A stretch of DNA of 9,790 nt, from the NCBI GenBank assembly GCA_937961295.1, contig CALGOK010000206.1:1-9790 (forward strand), given 5' to 3'. Positions within the stretch are counted from its first letter, which is position 1. Each line of letters begins with the position of its first letter. The DNA comes from an uncultured Gemmatimonadota bacterium. GTDB lineage: Bacteria > Gemmatimonadota > Gemmatimonadetes > Gemmatimonadales > GWC2-71-9. The notes under the pieces are model-generated. The model saw only the letters and a program-made list of their open reading frames with translations, did not search any database and was not told the DNA's origin. Shown one piece after another: positions 4,843 to 9,790 of this stretch. The position numbers and the translations under genes are program-made.

Positions 4843-6191
4843 CCGCACGCACCCTGACCTTCTTCGGCGGCGCCGCGACCGCCACCGGCTCGATGATCCT
4901 GCTCGAGGCCGCCGGCGCGCGGGTGCTGCTCGACGCGGGACTGTTCGAGGGCCCCCGCGCGCGGATCGCGGCCAAGAACCGCGAGATGCCGCTCGATCCC
5001 GCCAAGGTCGACGCGATCCTGCTGTCGCACGCGGGGCTCAGCTACGCCGGCCGGGTGCCACAGCTGGTGCGCCATGGCTTCCGCGGCACGGTGCACGCCA
5101 CCCAGGGCACCCGCGACCTCGCCGCCGTGCTGCACACCGAGGTTGCGCTGGCGCCCGAGGGTGACGAGGCGCCGCCGTACATGCTGGCCGACGTGGTCGC
5201 CGCCCAGGCGCAGGTGGTCGGACAGCCGTACCGGCGCCCGGTCCACCTCCGCCGCAACCTCGTGTTCGAGTTTGCCGATGCCGGCCACATCCTCGGCTCG
5301 GCCTCGATCGAGCTCCGGACGGGCGAGGGAGGCTCCCACCGGATCGTGTATTCCGGGTGCCTCGGTCGTCCGGGCTCTCCCCTGTTGCACGATCCCGAGC
5401 CGCTGCCGGGCCCGGTGGACACGCTGATCATCGGCGGGCCGTTCGCGCACGCGCGCCACCCGATGTTCGCCGACGCGCAGCAGCACCTCGCCACCGTGAT
5501 CACCGAAACCGTCGCGCGCGGCGGCCAGCTCATCGTGCCGGCGGCGAGCGTCGGCCCGGTGCACGAGTTCGTGCGCACGGTGCAGGAACTCTGGCGTCGC
5601 GATGCGATCCCGGAGATCCCGGTCTGGCTCGACACGCCGGCGCCGGTGTCGTTCTCGACCCTGCTGCGGCTCCACCCCGAGGCGATCCCGCGCGGCGAGC
5701 AGGCGTACCGCACCTTCGGCGGCCCGTTCGACCAGGCGCTGGTGCAGCAGGGCGGCGGCGAGGGCGGTCGCGAGCGGCTCGATGCGCTCGACACGCCGGC
5801 GATCATCATCGCGCCGAGCGAGATGGGCGACACCGGCCGCGCGGCGCACCACCTGCGCCGCTGCCTCGGCGACGCCCGGCACACCATCGTCCTCACCGCA
5901 TTCCAGGAGGAGGGGTCGGTGGGTCGCCAGCTGCTCGACGGCGCGACGTCGGTGGCGATCAACGGCGACACCGCCACGGTGGCGGCGCGGATCGAGGCGA
6001 TGCCGGCGTTCAGCGGCCACGCCGACGGCGAGGAGCTGCGCGGCTGGATCCGCGGGCTCGGCGGGCCGGTGCGGCGCGCCTTCGTGGTGCACGGCGACGA
6101 CCTCGCCGTCGCGATGATGGTGACGATCCTCCGCGAAGAGGGCGTGCGCGACGTGATCGTGCCGCGCGAGGGGGAAGCGTTCCCCTTCTGA
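4839..6191 (+). CDS. degenerate MBL-fold/beta-CASP protein (predicted pseudo-nuclease)
   Basis: This 450-residue protein is colinear with the beta-CASP nuclease encoded at 6781: MBL N-half, beta-CASP insert about residues 200-380, and RMMBL tail. The active-site positions are changed. Motif 2, HxHxDH in the paralog, reads H64-A-G66-L-S68-Y69, losing three of four ligands. Motif 3 keeps H150 (DAGHILGSAS). Motif 4 Asp is C174 (SGCLGR). Motif A Glu is G199 (IIGGPFA versus IIESTYA). Motifs B (SGHAD, H394) and C (VHGD, H418) are retained. It therefore should not hold the di-zinc centre or cut RNA by the usual mechanism, but the frame is open over 450 codons with normal codon bias, so it is not a decaying gene. 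Catalytically poor paralogs such as CPSF-100 and RNase J2 pair with active partners; the same is inferred here. It overlaps upp by 4 nt and meets the DUF218 gene at CTGA. Confidence 0.9.
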   Translation: MTARTLTFFGGAATATGSMILLEAAGARVLLDAGLFEGPRARIAAKNREMPLDPAKVDAILLSHAGLSYAGRVPQLVRHGFRGTVHATQGTRDLAAVLHTEVALAPEGDEAPPYMLADVVAAQAQVVGQPYRRPVHLRRNLVFEFADAGHILGSASIELRTGEGGSHRIVYSGCLGRPGSPLLHDPEPLPGPVDTLIIGGPFAHARHPMFADAQQHLATVITETVARGGQLIVPAASVGPVHEFVRTVQELWRRDAIPEIPVWLDTPAPVSFSTLLRLHPEAIPRGEQAYRTFGGPFDQALVQQGGGEGGRERLDALDTPAIIIAPSEMGDTGRAAHHLRRCLGDARHTIVLTAFQEEGSVGRQLLDGATSVAINGDTATVAARIEAMPAFSGHADGEELRGWIRGLGGPVRRAFVVHGDDLAVAMMVTILREEGVRDVIVPREGEAFPF

Positions 6192-6217
6192 GCCGCGCCG
6201 GGCGCCGCTGGGCCGCG

Positions 6218-6784
6218 GTGATCGCGTTCGCCACGGCCGCCGTGTACCTCCTCTCCTTCGTGACCGTGGTGGCGGTGTCCCGGCTCGACCAGCGCTTCAG
6301 CGCCGACGCCATCGTGGTGCTCGGCGCCGCGCAATACGATGGCCGCCCGTCGCCGGTGTTCGAGGCCCGGCTCGATCACGCCGCGGAGCTCTATCGCGAG
6401 GGATGGGCCGACCTCATCGTCGTCACCGGCGGGATCGTGCCGGGCGACCGGATGAGCGAGGCCACCGCGGGGCGCCGCTACCTCCTCGGCCTTGCCATTC
6501 CGCCCGACTCGATCGTGGTGCAGGCCGAGGGGCGCAGCACCGCGGGCTCGATGGACGCGGTGGCTGGCTGGCTGCGCGGGCAGGGGCACGATCGCGTGCT
6601 GCTGGTGAGCGATCCGTTCCACCTCGCGCGGCTGCGGCTCGAGGCGCGCCGACTCGGGCTCGAGGCGTGGACCTCGCCCACCGCCACCTCGCCGATCTCG
6701 TCGCGGTTCGGCACCGAGCTGCGCTACCTCCTCGGCGAGGCGCTCAAGCTGCCGATCCTCGCCGCCCGGAGCCTCTGGCCATGA
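6218..6784 (+). CDS. DUF218 (YdcF/SanA/ElyC-like) membrane-anchored protein
   Basis: This protein has one N-terminal membrane helix (IAFATAAVYLLSFVTVVAV) followed by a DUF218 domain. Numbering from CTG 6188 (198 residues): ADAIVVLGAAQYDGRPSP at 39-56, an R-L-D-H-A-A-E-L helix, LIVVTGG (76-82), SEAT (90-93), EGRSTAGSM (114-122) and LVSDPFHLARLRLEAR (139-154), all family landmarks. SanA, ElyC and YdcF homologues are linked to envelope integrity or peptidoglycan and lipid-carrier metabolism; their reaction is mostly unresolved. There is no ATG or TTG near the start. GTG 6218 is the first standard codon and gives 188 residues, but it begins right at the membrane helix and has no Shine-Dalgarno. 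CTG 6188 would add a basic LSRAGRRWAA leader, overlap the upstream stop as CTGA, and have a GAGGGGGA at 6168-6175. The true start is unsure. The stop overlaps the next ATG by 4 nt. Confidence 0.82.
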   Translation: MIAFATAAVYLLSFVTVVAVSRLDQRFSADAIVVLGAAQYDGRPSPVFEARLDHAAELYREGWADLIVVTGGIVPGDRMSEATAGRRYLLGLAIPPDSIVVQAEGRSTAGSMDAVAGWLRGQGHDRVLLVSDPFHLARLRLEARRLGLEAWTSPTATSPISSRFGTELRYLLGEALKLPILAARSLWP

Positions 6785-8175
6785 GCGATCGCCGGATCAC
6801 GTTCTGGGGCGCCGCCGGCCAGGTGACCGGCTCGTGCCACCTGGTGGAGATGCACGGGCGGCGCGTGCTGCTCGACATGGGCCTCTTCCAGGGTCGTCGC
6901 GAGGCGTCGCGCCGGCTCAACGAGGAGCTGCCGTTCGACCCGCGCCAGCTCGACGCGGTGGTCCTCTCGCACGCGCACATCGATCACTCGGGGCGCCTGC
7001 CGCTGCTCGCCGCGCGCGGCTACGACAACGCGATCCACGCCACCCCCGCCACCCGCGACCTCTGCGCGGTGATGCTCGCGGACGCCGCCGGGATCCAGGA
7101 GTCGGACTTCGCGTGGCTGCAGAAGAAGGGGCGTGCCGGCCCTAACGCCGCCCCGCTCTACACCGTCCCCGACGCCACGCGGGTGCAGGAGCTGATGCAC
7201 GGCCATCCGTACGGCAGGCCGTTCCGGGTGGACCACACCGGACTCACCGCCACCTTCCACGATGCCGGGCACATCCTCGGCAGCGCCAGCGTGGCGGTCA
7301 CCGGCGACCGCGACGGCGACCCGCGGATCGTCTTCTCGGGTGACATCGGGCGCTGGGGCCAGCCGATCATCCGCGACCCATCGCCGCCCACCGGAGCCGT
7401 CGATGCGCTGATCATCGAGAGCACCTACGCGCTCCGCACCCATGGCGTGATGCGGAATGCGCGCGACGCGCTCGGCGCGCTGGTGCGCCGCGTCGCCGGC
7501 CGCGGCGGCAAGCTGCTGATCCCGGCGTTCGCGCTCGGCCGCACCCAGGAGATCGTCTATGCGCTGCACGAGCTGCTGCGCGACGGCGAGATCCCCGAGG
7601 TGCCGATCTTCATCGACTCGCCGCTGGCGCTCGAGGCGACCGACGTCTTCCGGATGCATCCGGAGGTGTTCGACCGCACGGAATCGCTGGTGCAGGACAC
7701 CGCGCGGATCCTCGACCACCGCCTGGTGCGCTACATCCGCAGCGTCGACGAGTCGAAGCAGCTCAACCGGCGCAGCGGACCCGCCGTGATCATCGCCGCG
7801 AGCGGCATGGTCGAGTCGGGACGGATCCTGCATCACCTGCTCAACCACGGCGACGATCCGGCCAACGCCATCGTGTTCGTCGCGTTCCAGGCCGAGCACA
7901 CCCTCGGGAGGCGGCTCCGCGACGGCAAGCGGCCGATCCGGATCTTCGGCGAGGAGCGGGAGATCCGCGCCGAGATCGTCAGCATCGAGGGGTACTCGGC
8001 CCACGCCGACCGCGACGACCTGCGCCGCTGGGTCCGCGGCCTCGGTGGCCCGGTGCGCCGCGCCTTCTGCGTTCACGGCGAACCCGAGGCGCTCGAGGGC
8101 ATGCGCAAGCTGCTGCTCGAGGAGGGGGTGGAGCAGGTCGAGGTGCCGGGACATGGGGAGACGTTCGACCTCTGA
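6781..8175 (+). CDS. MBL-fold/beta-CASP RNA endonuclease-like metallo-hydrolase (intact active site)
   Basis: This 464-residue protein is of the YSH1/CPSF-73-like family (COG1236 type). All MBL and beta-CASP motifs are present: HAHIDH at 64-69 (motif 2), H164 in DAGHILGSAS (motif 3), D188 in SGDIGR (motif 4), E213 in IIESTYA (motif A), H408 in YSAHAD (motif B) and H432 in VHGE (motif C). A histidine at motif C is the RNA-type signature; DNA-type members have valine there. Other hallmarks are IPAFALGRTQEI (247-258), the FIDSPLA strand (277-283) and IIAASGMVESGRILHHL (337-353). It is therefore a probable zinc-dependent RNA endo- or exonuclease acting in RNA processing or decay. ATG 6781 overlaps the DUF218 stop (ATGA). 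It is the last gene of the upp operon and shares its whole fold with the degenerate protein at 4839. Compared with that paralog it has extra sequence around residues 104-130. Substrate RNA is unknown. Confidence 0.94.
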   Translation: MSDRRITFWGAAGQVTGSCHLVEMHGRRVLLDMGLFQGRREASRRLNEELPFDPRQLDAVVLSHAHIDHSGRLPLLAARGYDNAIHATPATRDLCAVMLADAAGIQESDFAWLQKKGRAGPNAAPLYTVPDATRVQELMHGHPYGRPFRVDHTGLTATFHDAGHILGSASVAVTGDRDGDPRIVFSGDIGRWGQPIIRDPSPPTGAVDALIIESTYALRTHGVMRNARDALGALVRRVAGRGGKLLIPAFALGRTQEIVYALHELLRDGEIPEVPIFIDSPLALEATDVFRMHPEVFDRTESLVQDTARILDHRLVRYIRSVDESKQLNRRSGPAVIIAASGMVESGRILHHLLNHGDDPANAIVFVAFQAEHTLGRRLRDGKRPIRIFGEEREIRAEIVSIEGYSAHADRDDLRRWVRGLGGPVRRAFCVHGEPEALEGMRKLLLEEGVEQVEVPGHGETFDL

Positions 8176-8308
8176 CGCGACAGCGCGAGGGGCGAGGGGC
8201 GAAGCGCGCAGCTGAAACGATCTCCCGGCGTGGTTGCGTAGATTACCGCGGCGCGAGGTGGATCGCCTCCTGCACCACCCCTCGCCCCTCGCCCCTCGCG
8301 TTGTCGCC
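8176..8308. repeat. inverted pair of heptad repeat A (A2 left arm, A3 right arm)
   Basis: The left arm (8176-8206) reads CGCGACAGCG, CGAGGGG, CGAGGGG, CGAAGCG. The right arm (8278-8308) reads CCCCTCG three times, then CGTTGTCGCC. As an inverted repeat the outer 24 bp match at 22 positions and the third heptad at 5 of 7. The outer ends are GCGACA and TGTCGC. The interior of about 70 bp holds TTGCGTAGATTACCG (8234-8248), whose TAGATT is a candidate -10 for the M16 peptidase gene, although no convincing -35 is present. The element begins at the base after the stop codon of the preceding nuclease gene (8173-8175) and ends 16 bp before ATG 8325. It resembles a small terminal-inverted-repeat (MITE-like) unit or a stem that could form in DNA or in read-through RNA. 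Confidence 0.8.
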
Positions 8309-8324
8309 ATTCAAGGAATCCCGC

Positions 8325-9689
8325 ATGCCACGAAGTTCCCGCACCCTCTCCGCCCTCCTGCTCCTCCTCGGTGCCGGCACCGCCGGAGCCCAGTCGGTCT
8401 CGGTTCCCGCCTCCGTCGACACGCTGGCCAACGGCCTCACCGTGATCGTGCACGAGGACCACTCGGCGCCGATCGCGATGGTGGACATCTGGTACCATGT
8501 CGGCTCCGGTGACGAGAAGCCGGGCCGAACCGGCTTCGCGCACCTCTTCGAGCACCTGATGTTCATGGGGTCGCAGCACGCGCCCTATCCGACGTTCGAC
8601 CGGGCACTCGAGGCGGCAGGAGCGAACAACAACGGATCCACCACCGAGGACCGCACCAACTACTACGAGATCGGTCCGCGCTCCGCGGTGGAGCTGATGC
8701 TCTGGCTCGAGGCAGACCGGATGGGGTGGATGCTCCCCACCATAGACCAGGAAAAGCTCGACGCCCAGCGCGACATCGTGAAGAACGAGCGGCGGCAGAG
8801 CTACGAGAACCAGCCCTACGGCAAGGTGGGTGATGTCCTTCCCCCGTTGCTGTATCCGGCCGGGCATCCCTATTCGTGGCCGGTGATCGGCTCGATGGCC
8901 GACCTTTCCGCCGCGTCGCTCGATGACGTCAAGGACTTCTTCCGCACCTGGTACGCGCCCAACAACGCCGCGCTGGTGGTGGCGGGCGACGTGCGGCGCG
9001 ACGAGGTGCTTGCGCTGGCGCGGAAATACTTCGGCGACATCCCGCGCGGCCCGGCGATCGAGCGGCCCGCCGCGGTCCAGCCCCGGATGACGCGAGACAC
9101 GCCGGCGCTGCTCGAGGACCGGGTGCAGCTGCCGCGCCTCTACTACGTGTTCCACACGACCCGCGCCTGGACCGCGGATGATGCGGCGCTGCGGGTCGCG
9201 GCACAGGTCCTCGCCGGCTCGAAGAATTCGCGCCTCACCAAGCGACTGGAGTATGACGACCAGTCGGTGACCCGGGTGTTCGCGTTCCCCGACCACAAGC
9301 GGCTGGCCGGCGATTTCCAGGTCATCGCCACCGCCAAGCCCGGCGTCGCGCTGCCGGCGCTGCAGCAGGCGATCGACGAGGAGCTGCGCCGACTCGCCGC
9401 CGAGGGGCCCACCGCGCGCGAGATGGAGCAGGCGCGCAACGTGATCGAGTCGGGCTTCCTCTCCAGCATCCAGACGGTGTTCGGCAAGGCCGACCAGCTC
9501 AACGAGTACTACTACGAGACCGGGACGCCCGACGCGTTCCAGCGCGACCTCGACCGGCTCAAGGCCGTCACCGCCGCCGACGTGCAGCGGGTGGTGGCAG
9601 AGTACCTGGTCGGCCCGCGCGCCATCGTGTCGGTGGTGCCCGAGGGCCGCGCCGAGTTGGCCGCGACGAACCGGGAGGTGACGCCATGA
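8325..9689 (+). CDS. secreted M16 family zinc metallopeptidase
   Basis: This is a 454-residue protein of one M16 half-length. Residues 1-22 are a Sec signal peptide (MPRSSR, LSALLLLLGAGTAGA, cleavage before Gln23), so it acts outside the cytoplasmic membrane. The N-terminal M16 domain begins LANGLTVIVHEDHSAPIAMV (34-53). The inverted zinc motif HxxEH is H73-L-F-E76-H77, and the distal ligand is E155 in IVKNERRQSYENQPYG. The C-terminal M16_C domain spans about 195-380, beginning SLDDVKDFFRTWYAPNNAALVVAGDV (198-223), with a later helical part to 450. All catalytic residues are present, so it should be active as a processing or oligopeptide peptidase. ATG 8325 has AAGGA at 8313-8317; the upstream in-frame TTG 8301 lies in repeat A3 and is rejected. 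M16 half-proteins often come as pairs, and a second gene starts in the overlapping ATGA (9686-9689). Confidence 0.95.
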   Translation: MPRSSRTLSALLLLLGAGTAGAQSVSVPASVDTLANGLTVIVHEDHSAPIAMVDIWYHVGSGDEKPGRTGFAHLFEHLMFMGSQHAPYPTFDRALEAAGANNNGSTTEDRTNYYEIGPRSAVELMLWLEADRMGWMLPTIDQEKLDAQRDIVKNERRQSYENQPYGKVGDVLPPLLYPAGHPYSWPVIGSMADLSAASLDDVKDFFRTWYAPNNAALVVAGDVRRDEVLALARKYFGDIPRGPAIERPAAVQPRMTRDTPALLEDRVQLPRLYYVFHTTRAWTADDAALRVAAQVLAGSKNSRLTKRLEYDDQSVTRVFAFPDHKRLAGDFQVIATAKPGVALPALQQAIDEELRRLAAEGPTAREMEQARNVIESGFLSSIQTVFGKADQLNEYYYETGTPDAFQRDLDRLKAVTAADVQRVVAEYLVGPRAIVSVVPEGRAELAATNREVTP

Positions 9690-9790
9690 TCGGAATCCTG
9701 AGGACGCGCGCAGAAACCGGTTCGCTGTCGCGCCGCGCGCGGCGCGACGGGTCCCGGATCACCCCGACGTCGATCGTTCCCGTCGATCAC
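9686..9790 (+). CDS. start of an unidentified gene, cut by the window edge
   Basis: Thirty-five open codons start at ATG 9686, overlapping the M16 stop by 4 nt and preceded by a strong GGGAGGTG Shine-Dalgarno at 9672-9679. The visible peptide MIGILRTRAETGSLSRR is basic and then SRITPTSIVPV; it has no obvious signal peptide and I do not recognise it. By context a second M16 subunit would be expected, since these are frequently encoded in tandem, but the visible N-terminus does not show the usual secretion signal. Only the downstream sequence can decide. Confidence 0.5.
   Translation, partial: MIGILRTRAETGSLSRRARRDGSRITPTSIVPVDH

Noticed and set aside
4839..6191. Pseudogene call for the first beta-CASP gene
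   Set aside because: The frame is uninterrupted, full-length, and keeps family motifs outside the metal site; loss of ligands fits a pseudoenzyme better than a decaying gene.
4788..6622. Long minus-strand open frames (up to 526 codons) opposite the degenerate beta-CASP gene
   Set aside because: They are antisense shadows of a high-GC gene: low-complexity His/Arg/Ala-rich translations with no recognisable domain, while the plus-strand frame has clear MBL motifs.
6724..8310. A 528-codon minus-strand open frame opposite the intact beta-CASP gene
   Set aside because: This is a codon-bias shadow; the plus strand encodes a complete set of catalytic motifs in the same place.
8301..8324. TTG 8301 as start of the M16 peptidase
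   Set aside because: TTG lies within repeat A3 and would put charged residues before the signal peptide; ATG 8325 has AAGGA at suitable spacing.

Overview
This is a dense, very GC-rich bacterial chromosomal window of ten supported genes plus one that runs off the right edge. Third-position G/C bias, short secreted proteins with AQ-type signal-peptide ends, many 1-4 nt gene overlaps and heptanucleotide repeats between genes suggest a Gemmatimonadota-like or similar soil or sediment bacterium. That placement is impressionistic; there is no rRNA or marker gene here. I see no tRNA, rRNA, CRISPR array, transposase or phage gene.

Layout. 1-534: a small LuxR-type HTH protein (+), whose stop codon directly abuts that of a convergent pair: an NTF2/SnoaL-like lipoprotein and an NAD(P)-binding oxidoreductase (-, translationally coupled). 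1665-1777: divergent spacer with a (CCCCTCG)3 repeat. 1778-2395: secreted protein of unknown function (+). 2391-2484: long heptad palindrome between convergent genes. 2483-3040: DUF4287-DUF5655 protein (-). 3167-4074: a two-gene cassette (-) of an isoprenylcysteine-methyltransferase-like membrane protein and a YiiD-C-like thioesterase, bracketed by two copies of a second heptad palindrome (3100-3160, 4090-4159). 4201-8175: a tight four-gene operon (+): uracil phosphoribosyltransferase, a degenerate MBL/beta-CASP protein, a DUF218 (YdcF/SanA-like) membrane-anchored protein, and an intact MBL/beta-CASP nuclease. 8176-8308: inverted repeat pair of the CCCCTCG family. 8325-9689: secreted M16 zinc peptidase (+), with a downstream gene starting in a 4 nt overlap.

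The two points of greatest interest are these. First, a tandem pair of beta-CASP proteins sits in one operon, and one member has lost nearly all its metal ligands while remaining an intact, well-conserved reading frame. This is an architecture like CPSF-73/CPSF-100 or RNase J1/J2 and suggests a bacterial catalytic/pseudoenzyme RNA-processing heteromer coupled to pyrimidine salvage. Second, three unrelated sequence families of 7-nt tandem repeats are all arranged as intergenic inverted repeats, and they abut or supply the stop codons of neighbouring genes.
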